Source: an uncultured bacterium (GTDB lineage: Bacteria > Cyanobacteriota > Vampirovibrionia > Gastranaerophilales > Gastranaerophilaceae). From it: a stretch of DNA of 41,642 nt. Position numbers and translations under genes: made by a program. Numbering within the stretch: position 1 is the stretch's first letter; every line of letters begins with the position of its first letter. The stretch spans positions 1 through 41,642 of the forward strand of contig CADCOS010000051.1 of assembly GCA_902803165.1 (NCBI GenBank), in the 5' to 3' direction. The notes beneath the pieces were generated by a model, which did no database searches, was not told the DNA's origin, and was given only the letters and a program-made list of their open reading frames with translations. Shown one piece after another: positions 8,488 to 16,901 of the stretch.

Positions 8488-8517
8488 TCAAATGTAATAT
8501 TAAAGTTGAGGTATAAA

Positions 8518-9423
8518 GTGAGAAAGTTTTGGAGTTTATTATTAATTTTATCATTAGTCACAGGCGGAAGCGTTTTTGCAGCTAAATACAAGGTTAATGC
8601 TTCAGGAACAGTTAAAACTCAATCGGGTAAAGTTATATCCTCACCTGCAAATACAGTAAATCAAAAATATTATAATAATTATCAAGCACAAAACTATGTT
8701 GCTTCAAACCAAGTAAATGCCGAACCTGTCGGAATAATAGAATTCGTAACAGATTACTCCGGAAGTATGGCAAATTGGATTGGAGTTGCCAAACGCAGCA
8801 TGTCACAAATTGCAGCTCAGCTTCCCGCAACTACTAATGTAGGATTTAGAGTTTTCGGGCATGATAACTACGGAACAAATCCTACAACAATAAGCACCGT
8901 AAAAGATGTTAAAAAAATAATTAAAAAAGGAAAGAAGTTTTTAGTTATAACCGAAAAAGGATGTTTGGGAACAACAACCGGAGTATGTTCGGCAACAAAG
9001 CAGGTAACACCTGTTATGCCTATAAATATAAATGCTCTGGTTAACGGTATGAACTCCGTTCAATACGGCGGAGCTACTCCGCTTGTATATGCTCTTGACA
9101 GAGCAGTTAACGAAGATTTTGCGAAATTTGATATGTCGCAGCCTAAAAAAATAGTATTAATTACTGACGGCGGAGAAAATTGCGGCGGAGATCCTTGTGC
9201 CTTCGCTAAAAAATTAATGAAAAAAAGAAGCGATATTCATATTGATGTTGTATTAGTTTCTTCTTCATCGAAAGCACTCGCCTGTCTTTCAACAACAACG
9301 GGCGGACATTACTACAACGTAAATGATTTATCGGATTTTTCAAATGTTATAACAAAATCGACTCAGGCACAGCCGACTATACAGCCTAAAGCTCAACAAA
9401 AATATGAATTTATCGGAGAATAG
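8518..9423 (+). CDS. Exported von Willebrand factor A domain protein
   Basis: The product has 301 residues. RKFWSLLLILSLVTGGSVFA at the N-terminus is a clear Sec signal peptide (cleavage near residue 21). A Asn/Gln-rich linker of about 45 residues follows. The vWA domain spans about 70-285, with the MIDAS DYSGS at 79-83, a Thr in GGATPL, and LITDGGENCGGD. Cys pairs (CLGTTTGVC, CGGDPC) suggest disulphides in an oxidising compartment. The role is probably metal-dependent protein binding in the periplasm or on the surface; the ligand is unknown. I chose GTG 8518 because GAGG lies 6 nt upstream; an earlier in-frame TTG at 8506 overlaps that site. The 3' end is 2 nt from the convergent hydE end. 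Confidence 0.85.
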   Translation: MRKFWSLLLILSLVTGGSVFAAKYKVNASGTVKTQSGKVISSPANTVNQKYYNNYQAQNYVASNQVNAEPVGIIEFVTDYSGSMANWIGVAKRSMSQIAAQLPATTNVGFRVFGHDNYGTNPTTISTVKDVKKIIKKGKKFLVITEKGCLGTTTGVCSATKQVTPVMPININALVNGMNSVQYGGATPLVYALDRAVNEDFAKFDMSQPKKIVLITDGGENCGGDPCAFAKKLMKKRSDIHIDVVLVSSSSKALACLSTTTGGHYYNVNDLSDFSNVITKSTQAQPTIQPKAQQKYEFIGE

Positions 9424-9425
9424 GC

Positions 9426-10412
9426 TTACTTTTTGTTATGAAATCCATAATCTTTGGAAATTGTCCTTCCTATTGAACGTATTTTGCCTTCTATGCAGCC
9501 TCTGCATTGTTCGGGGTTTTCGTTTATGCAAATTTTTCCGGGGTAAATTTCATATTTTGCTCTGTATTCCGTACTTGTAACATTTGGCATTACAACATTA
9601 GCACCGCTTTGAAGGGCTATAATTCTTCCGTTAGGATTAAGTGTCTCCATTGCAGTTGTCGCCGGTATGTTTATATCAGGCAAATTTAATCTTGTAAGTG
9701 CCATAACCTTTAGAGCAAGCCAAAAATCACCGTTATTCTCATCTTTTAAAGGGGTTTGCTCATGCGCTATAAAAGGTCCTATTCCTATCATATCGGCATC
9801 AAGGTCTTTAAAGAATAATATGTCATTTGCCAAAGACTCTACAGTTTGATTCGGAAGCCCGACAAGACAGCCGCTTCCCACTTCATAACCCAGCGATTTT
9901 AAATCATATAAACACTGCTTTCTCTTTTCAAAACTTGCGTTAGGATGCATTTGAGTATAAAGTTTTTCATCCGTTGTCTCAATCCTCAAAAGATATCTGT
10001 CCGCACCTGAAACTTTAAAAGCTTTGTATTCATCATAAGATTTTTCACCTATGGATAAGGTTAAAGCTGCATCAAGTTTTTTTATTTCACGAATTATTTC
10101 ACACATTTTATCGGTATCGTAATAATCATCTTCGCCCGATTGAAGAACAATTGTACGATACCCCATATTCACCGCTTTTTGGGCATACATAAGAATTTCG
10201 TCTTTTGAAATTCTGTATCTTTCAACCTCTTTGTTTGAAGAACGAAGCCCGCAATATTTGCATTGACGTTTACAAATATTTGAAAACTCTATCAAACCTC
10301 TAAGATGAACTTCATCCCCGACATTTTCATGACGTACTTTATCCGCTTGTCTAAAAAGCCAATCGTTTTTTGTATCATCAGATAATATCTCTATGATTTC
10401 TTGCTTATTCAT
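9426..10412 (-). CDS. hydE: [FeFe]-hydrogenase maturation radical SAM protein HydE
   Basis: HydE is a radical SAM enzyme of 328 residues that helps assemble the 2Fe subcluster of [FeFe] hydrogenase. The cluster motif CxxxCxxC is at C47, C51 and C54. Family blocks are LRGLIEFSN.CKRQCKYCGLR, VLQSGED, GSGCLVGLPNQT, IGPFIAHEQTP and NVVMPNVTSTEYR.KY. The start at ATG 10412 follows AGGG at about 9 nt; an in-frame TTG at 10418 is too close to that site. The ATG overlaps the end of hydF by 8 nt, so translational coupling is likely. BioB is the main lookalike, but the TxxE/Y-P-G C-terminus and the hydF/hydG neighbours settle it. Confidence 0.95.
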   Translation of the reverse strand: MNKQEIIEILSDDTKNDWLFRQADKVRHENVGDEVHLRGLIEFSNICKRQCKYCGLRSSNKEVERYRISKDEILMYAQKAVNMGYRTIVLQSGEDDYYDTDKMCEIIREIKKLDAALTLSIGEKSYDEYKAFKVSGADRYLLRIETTDEKLYTQMHPNASFEKRKQCLYDLKSLGYEVGSGCLVGLPNQTVESLANDILFFKDLDADMIGIGPFIAHEQTPLKDENNGDFWLALKVMALTRLNLPDINIPATTAMETLNPNGRIIALQSGANVVMPNVTSTEYRAKYEIYPGKICINENPEQCRGCIEGKIRSIGRTISKDYGFHNKK

Positions 10413-11589
10413 TATCAAAAACCCTGAGAGCTCTGCCTAAAATCCCGTTCATATATGCGATTGCCATACCGTAATTTACCATTGGAATATTTTGCTCTAA
10501 AGCTCTTTTTTGACGGGACTTCATCTCAGATTCATTAATCATACACCCGCCGCAGTGGATAATTAATTTATATTTACTCAAATCTTCGGGAAACTCCCCT
10601 CCTTGAGTAAATTCAAAGTTAACATCCTTTTGGGTAAAATCTTTTATCCATTTCGGGAACTTTACCGTTCCTATATCGTTGCATTGTCTGTGATGCGTGC
10701 AGCCTTCCGATATCAAAACAGTATCACCGTCATTTAAATGAGAAATCTTCTCTGCACCGTCTAAAAGTGATTCTAATTTGCCCCTATAATTTGCCATCAA
10801 AATTGAAAACGAAGTTAAAATAATATTTTCAGGAACAATATCTTTAACTTTATTAAACGCTTGCGAATCGGTAATTACGAATTTTGGCGTAACTTTTTTC
10901 AATAACTCTTCCAATTCTTCAACTTGACAGCATATTGCAGTTGAGTGCGAGTCGAGACACTCTCTCAAAACATTTTGCTGCGGGAGAATTATCCTGCCTT
11001 TTGGAGCTGATTCATCTATAGGGATAACCAATACAACGACATCACCCTGTTTTAATCTGTCACGAATTATATATTTTTCTTTTTTATTTTTGTTAATTAA
11101 ATTAGCAATGCTCTTTTTAAGCTCATCCAATCCCTGACCTGTTTTGCCGCTCACAGGAACACACACTGTTTTTACAAATTCACCCTGCGGCAAATGACAG
11201 TAGTTTAAATCACACTTGTTAAAAGCAATCATAAATTTTATTTTTCGTTCATAAAAAGTTTTAATTAACTCCCAATCTTTATCGCCGACACCAACTGTTG
11301 AATCTATAACCAGCACAGCCAAGTCGGTTTTGTCCATAACACGCATAGTTTTTTCTATACGAAGATTCCCTATTTCACCCGCATCATCAAATCCTGCCGT
11401 ATCTATAATAACAACAGGCCCTATCGGAAGAATTTCCATGGCTTTTTCAACAGGATCCGTCGTAGTGCCTTTAATATCGGACACTACAGCTAAATTCTGA
11501 TTTGCAATCGCATTGACAAGCGATGATTTTCCTGCATTTCTACAACCAAAAAAGGCTATATGCGGTCTCTCTGATTTTGTTACTTGCAT
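10405..11589 (-). CDS. hydF: [FeFe]-hydrogenase maturation GTPase HydF
   Basis: HydF is the GTPase scaffold that receives and delivers the 2Fe subcluster to apo-hydrogenase. It has 394 residues. The GTPase domain carries the P-loop GCRNAGKS (15-22), DTAG (63-66) and NKCD (124-127). A dimerisation domain follows, then the C-terminal cluster domain with C297-T-H299 and HCGGC (345-349), the family's CxH...HCxxC ligand set. The gene starts 28 nt after the end of hydG with no clear ribosome site. A TATAAT box sits just upstream of the ATG, so an internal promoter or coupling is possible. Confidence 0.97.
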   Translation of the reverse strand: MQVTKSERPHIAFFGCRNAGKSSLVNAIANQNLAVVSDIKGTTTDPVEKAMEILPIGPVVIIDTAGFDDAGEIGNLRIEKTMRVMDKTDLAVLVIDSTVGVGDKDWELIKTFYERKIKFMIAFNKCDLNYCHLPQGEFVKTVCVPVSGKTGQGLDELKKSIANLINKNKKEKYIIRDRLKQGDVVVLVIPIDESAPKGRIILPQQNVLRECLDSHSTAICCQVEELEELLKKVTPKFVITDSQAFNKVKDIVPENIILTSFSILMANYRGKLESLLDGAEKISHLNDGDTVLISEGCTHHRQCNDIGTVKFPKWIKDFTQKDVNFEFTQGGEFPEDLSKYKLIIHCGGCMINESEMKSRQKRALEQNIPMVNYGMAIAYMNGILGRALRVFDNE

Positions 11590-11617
11590 AATATAATTAT
11601 ATCACAAATTATAAACT

Positions 11618-13057
11618 CTAAAATCTAAAATCTCTTTTACCGTTTGAGATTTCTTTAAGGTTATTTTTTAGTATTTCTCTGACTTTTTCGTTCGGTACAT
11701 TATTAATCTCTTTTTCGATTAATTCTTCACCGACTTTTTTGGTTTCTTCAGTAGCGTAATCCATCAAAAACTCTTTTAGAGTAAGAAGGGCATTCGGATG
11801 ACAGCAATTTTGAATCTGTCCGGATTTGCAAAAAGCCATAAATCTGTCACCTGTTCGTCCTTCTCTGTAGCAAGCTGTACAGAATGAAGGAATTTTACCC
11901 AGCTTCATAAGCCATTTTACGACATCATCCAGTGTTCTTTGGTCAGAAACATCAAACTGCTCGGTATCAGTCGGTCTTTCTTTTTCAGTATAACCGCCTA
12001 CAGAAGTTCTTGATGCTCCCGAAACTTGAGAGACTCCGAGATTTAGGAGTTTTTCACGAACCTGCTCCGTTTCTCTTGTAGAAATTATAATACCCGTATA
12101 CGGAACTGCTATTCTTGTAAGCGCAACAATTTTTGCAAAAGTTTCGTCATCAATTCCGTTATCGAACGCATTCGGATCAATATCGTCCGCTTTTTTAACA
12201 CGCGGTACTGAAATTGTATGCGGTCCTACACCGTGAACAGCCTCTAAATGTTCTGCATGCATTAAAAGTGCGGCAAACTCGTATTTATATCTTTCTAACC
12301 CGAACAATACGCCAAGCCCAACGTCATCTATTCCGCCTTCCATTGCTCTGTCCATAGCCTCAGTATGGTATGCATAATTGTGTTTTGGTCCTGTCGGGTG
12401 TAATTTTTCATAACTTTCTTTATGGTAAGTTTCTTGAAACAGAATGTACGTTCCGATTCCCGCTTCTTTTAATTTTCTGTAATTTTCAACTGTTGTTGCT
12501 GCTATATTTACGTTAACACGACGGATTGCGCCGTTTTTATGTTTAATAGAATAAATCGTTTTAATGCATTCCAAAATATATTCTATCGGATTATTAACCG
12601 GATCTTCTCCCGATTCTATCGCAAGACGTTTGTGTCCCATATCTTGCAGAGCTATAACTTCTGCTTTAACTTCTTCCTGTGTTAATTTTTTACGCGGTAT
12701 ATGAGTGTTTTTAGCATGATAAGGGCAATAAACACAACCGTTTACACAATAATTAGAAAGATAAAGCGGTGCAAAAATTACTATTCTGTCACCGTAAAAA
12801 GCTTCTTTTATCTCTTCGGCAAGCTTGTATACTTTTTCAAGAACAGTTTTATCCTCACAAGCCATTAATACACTGGCTTCTTCGTGAGTCAAACCTGCAC
12901 AGTGTGTTTCTTTTCCATCTCTTACCGGTTTTGCTTTTTCTAAAATTTTATTTATTAACTCTAAATTATTTTTATTTTTTTCCGCATAATCTAAAGTTCT
13001 TAAAACTTCTTCATGACTAATAAATTCTTCCGCTTTCAATGATTTTTTATTGTACAA
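11618..13057 (-). CDS. hydG: [FeFe]-hydrogenase maturation radical SAM tyrosine lyase HydG
   Basis: HydG cleaves tyrosine to p-cresol and dehydroglycine, giving the CO and CN- ligands of the H-cluster. It has 479 residues. The radical SAM motif is C104, C108, C111 (CVNGCVYC). The C-terminal CTAC plus a Cys 22 residues later reproduces the CX2CX22C auxiliary cluster motif that separates HydG from ThiH. The start is TTG at 13057, with GGAG 9 nt upstream. It is preceded by the small regulator gene at a gap of 46 nt of AT-rich sequence. Confidence 0.97.
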   Translation of the reverse strand: MYNKKSLKAEEFISHEEVLRTLDYAEKNKNNLELINKILEKAKPVRDGKETHCAGLTHEEASVLMACEDKTVLEKVYKLAEEIKEAFYGDRIVIFAPLYLSNYCVNGCVYCPYHAKNTHIPRKKLTQEEVKAEVIALQDMGHKRLAIESGEDPVNNPIEYILECIKTIYSIKHKNGAIRRVNVNIAATTVENYRKLKEAGIGTYILFQETYHKESYEKLHPTGPKHNYAYHTEAMDRAMEGGIDDVGLGVLFGLERYKYEFAALLMHAEHLEAVHGVGPHTISVPRVKKADDIDPNAFDNGIDDETFAKIVALTRIAVPYTGIIISTRETEQVREKLLNLGVSQVSGASRTSVGGYTEKERPTDTEQFDVSDQRTLDDVVKWLMKLGKIPSFCTACYREGRTGDRFMAFCKSGQIQNCCHPNALLTLKEFLMDYATEETKKVGEELIEKEINNVPNEKVREILKNNLKEISNGKRDFRF

Positions 13058-13103
13058 TTTTTAATTCTCCATTTTCAGTTTTCAACTCTTAATTCTCAAC
13101 AAT

Positions 13104-13349
13104 TTAAACGTTAGAATAAACCGTTTTGGCATTAACGTGTTCTATTCTTCCGATTTTGCCGGTCAAAGCGTTTATTGTATCGGCAGGTGCATCAAGCACA
13201 ACACTTATAATTCTTATATTTTTTTGTTTATAAGGAATTCCGAAACGTCCGATTATATATTGCGAATACTCGGTCAAAAGGTTTTGAATATCACAAATAA
13301 CGGCATCACTTTCAACTATTATACTTACTATTGCAACTCGACTTTCCAT
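13104..13349 (-). CDS. TM1266-type iron-only hydrogenase system putative regulator
   Basis: This is a small protein of 81 residues with a ferredoxin-like/ACT-like pattern: MESRVAIVSIIVE, then a helix with NLLTEYSQYIIGRFGIPY, then IRIISVVLDAP..TINALTGKIGRI. The family usually sits next to hydrogenase maturases, as here, and its regulatory role is predicted rather than proven. I chose ATG 13349 because AAAGGA lies just upstream. The open frame extends upstream through the terminator hairpin, and that part is not likely to be coding. Confidence 0.85.
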   Translation of the reverse strand: MESRVAIVSIIVESDAVICDIQNLLTEYSQYIIGRFGIPYKQKNIRIISVVLDAPADTINALTGKIGRIEHVNAKTVYSNV

Positions 13350-13410
13350 TGTTTTTCCTTTCCGTTTCCACCTCATCCTGTCTTCTTCCGAAGAGCAAAG
13401 ATAAAAGTTT

Positions 13411-13446
13411 AATAAAAAATGTCGTACCTTTAAATAAAGATACGAC
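13411..13446 (-). terminator. Intrinsic terminator in the leader of the hydrogenase-maturation operon
   Basis: An 11-bp stem (GTCGTATCTTT/AAAGGTACGAC, one G-U pair) is followed by ATTTTTTATT on the minus strand. It lies before the first gene of the operon, about 60 nt after a predicted start. It is therefore either an attenuator or the end of a small RNA of about 90 nt. Confidence 0.6.
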
Positions 13447-13507
13447 ATTATAGAGTCTGCATCTTTCTCCGAAGGAAGGTATAAACCCGCTCGGGAGTTA
13501 GGTACAT
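13447..13507 (-). ncRNA. Structured leader, candidate riboswitch or attenuator
   Basis: This is the RNA between the predicted start and the terminator. It has a CCC/GGG hairpin with a GAGC loop and a UUCG-capped hairpin (CUUCCUUCGG). Its 5' GUACCU (13505-13500) is complementary to AGGUAC in the terminator's 3' arm (13429-13424), so a competing fold is possible. I cannot match it to a known riboswitch class from memory. Confidence 0.35.
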
Positions 13508-13511
13508 TTAT

Positions 13512-13541
13512 ATTATCAAATCAATTAGAATAAAATGTCAA
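13512..13541 (-). promoter_or_regulatory. Promoter of the hydrogenase-maturation operon
   Basis: The minus strand has a perfect TTGACA (13541-13536) and GATAAT (13517-13512), 18 nt apart. The predicted start is near 13505. Confidence 0.6.
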
Positions 13542-13572
13542 CCCTAAAAATAACTAAGAAGGATGACTAAAC

Positions 13573-14193
13573 CTAAAAATCTTTTTCGGATAGAATCAAA
13601 GTTTTGTTAAATTTGTCTCTGAATTTGAAAATATCGGAAACAGAATCAAATTCACGCAGCATTCTTGAATTTCGAACCGCATATCTCTTATCACCGCTAT
13701 CTTCGGACATGGACAACCCTTTTGTAACTCTTACATAATTTATTTTATTCGTATTTTGCGGAGAAATTTCAATTATATCACCGTTTTCCGGATTTTTAAT
13801 AACTTTTTTACCCCTTGTAGATTGTGAAGAAACAAGTACAGGATTTTTTATTTTTATTTCCAATGTTTGAAGAATATCTTTTACAGTTTTATCGTCAGCA
13901 ACAAGTCTCCCAATAATTTTATTAATTCCCTCTGCTGTATTGGAGTTTCTCATCCCGGGCTGAATTTGCGGGTAATAGTTAAATACGGTATGCAGGTGTT
14001 TAATATAAAATAACACATTCGCATCATTTTTATCAGGTGTAAGTACAAAATGTGAACCCTCTTTTGAAAAATCTTCAAAAACCTTTGTTCCGTCTTTTGT
14101 TACCGCTTTTAAAAACGCTGCTTTTTTTGAAGCAGGGATATTTGATACTAAAAATCCGCCTCTAAAATTCGTGTTGTTGTTGGAAATTTGCAT
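13573..14193 (-). CDS. Hypothetical protein with N-terminal NTNFRGG motif
   Basis: The product has 206 residues and no family I recognise. It begins MQISNNNTNFRGGFLVSN, an N-x-F-x-G type opening that, from memory, is frequent in Gastranaerophilales hypothetical proteins. The rest is mixed alpha/beta and polar, without a membrane segment or hydrophobic signal peptide. The C-terminal half is basic (RGKKVIKNPENG...KFRDKFNKT). It has its own promoter region, and the upstream motif is shared with two other genes here (14228-14254). It ends about 30 nt before the promoter of the hydrogenase-maturation operon. Confidence 0.7.
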   Translation of the reverse strand: MQISNNNTNFRGGFLVSNIPASKKAAFLKAVTKDGTKVFEDFSKEGSHFVLTPDKNDANVLFYIKHLHTVFNYYPQIQPGMRNSNTAEGINKIIGRLVADDKTVKDILQTLEIKIKNPVLVSSQSTRGKKVIKNPENGDIIEISPQNTNKINYVRVTKGLSMSEDSGDKRYAVRNSRMLREFDSVSDIFKFRDKFNKTLILSEKDF

Positions 14194-14221
14194 ATTGTAT
14201 AACCCTTTTTAACTGCTACCA

Positions 14222-14254
14222 TTTATGCAAAAACACGTAAAATTTTTTTTTGCT
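14222..14254 (-). promoter_or_regulatory. Shared upstream motif, copy 1 (before the 206-aa gene)
   Basis: On the minus strand this reads GC, 13 A/T bases (A9T4), ACGTGTTTTTG, then the -10-like CATAAA. It ends about 30 nt before the ATG. The same arrangement appears at 16902-16935 and 18562-18594. Confidence 0.5.
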
Positions 14255-14312
14255 AACGCACCTATAAAGGAATCGTTTTGCATAAAAACTTCTTTTCTGA
14301 TTAAAATCATGC

Positions 14313-14381
14313 AAAAATAAAAGCCGCTTCGGTGCGGCCTTAACTCTCGTTAGATAAAGGAGTGGAGGAGAAAATAAAGAA
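14313..14381 (-). ncRNA. Candidate small RNA with anti-Shine-Dalgarno segment
   Basis: Bases 14194-14547 hold no gene. On the minus strand there is a perfect TATAAT (14392-14387), then a CU-rich stretch (CTCCTCCACTCC, within 14358-14370) complementary to ribosome sites, then a terminator. The terminator is an 8-bp stem (AAGGCCGC/GCGGCTTT with one G-U) and ends in TTTTATTTTT. The RNA would be about 65-70 nt. The -35 is poor, so the promoter is uncertain. The terminator points away from dapB and lies upstream of the 206-aa gene, so it ends neither. Confidence 0.4.
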
Positions 14382-14511
14382 AAGAGATTATACTTTATAC
14401 ATTCCACAGTATATACTTTTTATAACAAGTATATATCAATATTGTTACAATTATTAACATTCGGCTAATATTTTTCAGCCTAAAACTGTATTTTTATTAG
14501 ATTTTTTATTG

Positions 14512-14517
14512 TATAAT
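14512..14517 (+). promoter_or_regulatory. -10 element of dapB
   Basis: TATAAT is preceded by TTG (TTGTATAAT) about 30 nt before the dapB ATG. The -35 region is AT-rich without a clear hexamer. Confidence 0.4.
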
Positions 14518-14547
14518 CGACCTTGTAATTAATGAGGGGATAGTCAA

Positions 14548-15291
14548 ATGATAAACATTGCAGTTTGCGGTGCAAACGGAAAAATGGGAAAAGAGGTCGT
14601 AAAAGCTGTTAATGAAGCTGAAGATATGACACTTACCGCACAAATAGATATATATAACGGACAATTTGCAACAATTAAAGATGCAAAAAATTCCGTCAAA
14701 ATTGACGTACTGGTAGACTTCACTCAGCCGGATTCAATATATGAAAATTCGCTTTATTGCTTAAATAACGGGATTAAAATTGTCATAGGAACAACCGGTT
14801 TATCCGATACACAAATAGAAGAATTAAAAATTTTAAGCGAAAAAAATAATACTGCATGTTTAATTGCGCCAAACTTCTCAACAGGTGCTGTTTTGATGAT
14901 GAAATTCGCTGAAATAGCCTCTAAATATTTTGACAATGCCGAAATTATCGAACTGCATCACAATCAAAAGAAAGATGCACCTTCAGGAACAGCTGTTAAA
15001 ACCGCAGCTTTGATGAGCGGAGACAAATCCTTCACAACCGGAAATTGCGCAGAAAAAGAAACTCTCGAAGGGGCAAGAGGTGCAAATGCCTATGATAACA
15101 TACATATACACTCTGTTCGCATGCCGGGATACATGGCATCTCAAGAAGTTTTGTTCGGCTCTTCGGGACAAATTTTGACAATTCGTCACGATTCGACAAA
15201 CAGAGAGTGCTACATGCCGGGAGTGTTACTCGCAATAAGATATGTCAGCGAAAAAGGCGGATTCACTTACGGGCTGGACAAAATTATGTAA
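14548..15291 (+). CDS. dapB: 4-hydroxy-tetrahydrodipicolinate reductase
   Basis: DapB makes tetrahydrodipicolinate with NAD(P)H in the diaminopimelate/lysine pathway, which supplies peptidoglycan. It has 247 residues. The N-terminal Rossmann motif is AVCGANGKMG. VDFTQPDS and VIGTTGLS follow, and the catalytic block IIELHHNQKKDAPSGTA contains the conserved His-His and Lys. The ATG at 14548 follows GAGGGG. asd, two enzyme steps earlier in the same pathway, lies 1.8 kb downstream on the same strand, separated by a minus-strand gene. Confidence 0.97.
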   Translation: MINIAVCGANGKMGKEVVKAVNEAEDMTLTAQIDIYNGQFATIKDAKNSVKIDVLVDFTQPDSIYENSLYCLNNGIKIVIGTTGLSDTQIEELKILSEKNNTACLIAPNFSTGAVLMMKFAEIASKYFDNAEIIELHHNQKKDAPSGTAVKTAALMSGDKSFTTGNCAEKETLEGARGANAYDNIHIHSVRMPGYMASQEVLFGSSGQILTIRHDSTNRECYMPGVLLAIRYVSEKGGFTYGLDKIM

Positions 15292-15302
15292 AGTCAGAAG
15301 TT

Positions 15303-16877
15303 TTATTTTTGCGACTTTTTAAGAGCTTCAAGCGATGTTTTTAATGTTACATTAAAGAAGTGTTTAACCGAATTATTTATACTTGTAGAACTGTAAGAAA
15401 TTTGCGGCGATATACCTTTTAGCAAATCTCTTATTTCAAACCCGACACTTGTAAAAAGATTCATGTTGGTAGCAGTCCTGTCAGAAACTTCCATTATATC
15501 TTTAAACATAGATATCATGGCAGATACAGCCACATTTCCTTTTGCAAAAGAGCCTAAAATTGATAATTTTAAACTATTTATATCATAACTGTCGCCTATC
15601 ATGTAATTATAACTTGCTCTGCCGTTAAGGCTTGCCATAATATCATCCGTTTTAAAATATGCACCGCCTACAACACCAACACCAAAATTTTTTATATTAT
15701 TCACATCAAAATAATCTATACCATCGCCATAAAATTTATAAAATCCTGCATCTGCTAATACCGAGCCTGACAATTTCATATTTATATCATCAAGGTTTTT
15801 TGCACCTGCCAATTTCAATTCTGCACCGTAATGCCTAACAATGTCCAAGTCCTGAAACCCTGCACTCAGGCTTATATTTTGCTTATATTTCAAATAACCT
15901 TCCAACTCGGAAGTTCTGTCATTTATACCTTGCTCATCTGTTAATCTGTTATAAAAATAATATAAACCCGTAGAAAAATCGTTTTTATTATAATCTACGG
16001 AAGTTCCTGCACTAAGGCTTGTATTTGAACCTTCAATTGTTTCTCTGCCGTTTAGAGCTATCGATAAATTTCCTTCATTGGTTGTTATAGTTTTATATAT
16101 TCCTGCAAGTTGAATATCTACATTATCAGAACCCGCATGAATATTTGTCTCAACTTCTGATTTATCGGTTGTAGCTCTCATTCTGTAAGAAACATCGCCT
16201 ATAAAGTTGTTGTTATTGACAACACTCACAGAATCCGTTGAATCATTCTGATTTTTACCGTCTTTTTGATTAAGACCTGTAATATTAATATTTTGAATAA
16301 TCGTACCTGTTTTAGAATTATCTGTACCGTAATGAAACTCGCTAATTGAGCCATTTTGTATCATTCGCTCTTCAATTTCGTCTTTACGGTCATTAGCGTA
16401 GTCTTTCATCCCTTCAAGAAGCTCGTCAATCTGATCACTTACATCTACGAAAGAATTGTCCCTCTGCTGCTCATTTAATGCTTGATATATTGCGCTATAC
16501 GGAGTTTCACCGGCATCCAAAACATTTGCCATTACTTTGAAATACAATTCTTCAGCCGCAGAACCGCGTGTATTTAACCCCAATGTACTTTTCTTTAATT
16601 TATTATTGCTGCTATTTAAAGAATCCGCATTATAAACAACAGTATCTTTGGAATTTGTACTGTCCCGCATAATTAATTTTGTCGTGTCATTTAATGTAGT
16701 ATCAGTTTGTCTGTATAAATCTTGCTTTGGAGTCTGCGCTTGCAGTTTATTAGCGGCTGATGCGCCTATTAACATAGTTGCTGCCAGAACAGGAACTTTT
16801 AGTTTATGTAATAAACTGTTTTTTACAGGCGCCGTTATGCGATTATTGAATGCCGGTTTTACTTTTATAAAAGACAT
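15303..16877 (-). CDS. Putative outer-membrane beta-barrel protein, unknown function
   Basis: The product has 524 residues. After a basic opening (MSFIKVKPAFNNRITAPVKN), residues 27-42 form a hydrophobic segment ending AANKLQAQ, a likely signal peptide with an unusually long n-region. A Ser/Thr/Asp-rich stretch (48-95) and a charged helical region (about 105-175) follow. From about 190 onward there are alternating beta strands with Gly/Asn/Ser turns (for example LSAGTSVDYNKNDFSTGLYY, VGGAYFKTDDIMASLNGRA), typical of a barrel. A final strand ends near the C-terminus. No family is recognised. The promoter region carries the shared motif at 16902-16935. Confidence 0.65.
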   Translation of the reverse strand: MSFIKVKPAFNNRITAPVKNSLLHKLKVPVLAATMLIGASAANKLQAQTPKQDLYRQTDTTLNDTTKLIMRDSTNSKDTVVYNADSLNSSNNKLKKSTLGLNTRGSAAEELYFKVMANVLDAGETPYSAIYQALNEQQRDNSFVDVSDQIDELLEGMKDYANDRKDEIEERMIQNGSISEFHYGTDNSKTGTIIQNINITGLNQKDGKNQNDSTDSVSVVNNNNFIGDVSYRMRATTDKSEVETNIHAGSDNVDIQLAGIYKTITTNEGNLSIALNGRETIEGSNTSLSAGTSVDYNKNDFSTGLYYFYNRLTDEQGINDRTSELEGYLKYKQNISLSAGFQDLDIVRHYGAELKLAGAKNLDDINMKLSGSVLADAGFYKFYGDGIDYFDVNNIKNFGVGVVGGAYFKTDDIMASLNGRASYNYMIGDSYDINSLKLSILGSFAKGNVAVSAMISMFKDIMEVSDRTATNMNLFTSVGFEIRDLLKGISPQISYSSTSINNSVKHFFNVTLKTSLEALKKSQK

Positions 16878-16901
16878 ATAATAAACCTTTAATTTACTTT
16901 A

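Noticed and set aside
13058-13103. Repetitive words (TTAATTCTC, TTTTCAACTC) before hydG
   Set aside because: Short, AT-rich and imperfect. Not enough to call a repeat family or a regulatory site.
13350-13448. Longer N-terminus for the TM1266-type regulator
   Set aside because: The extension translates the terminator hairpin and an AT-rich leader, while ATG 13349 has AAAGGA and gives the usual family length.
14216-14407. Open frame of 63 codons on the minus strand
   Set aside because: It passes through the terminator hairpin and the shared upstream motif, and its translation looks random.
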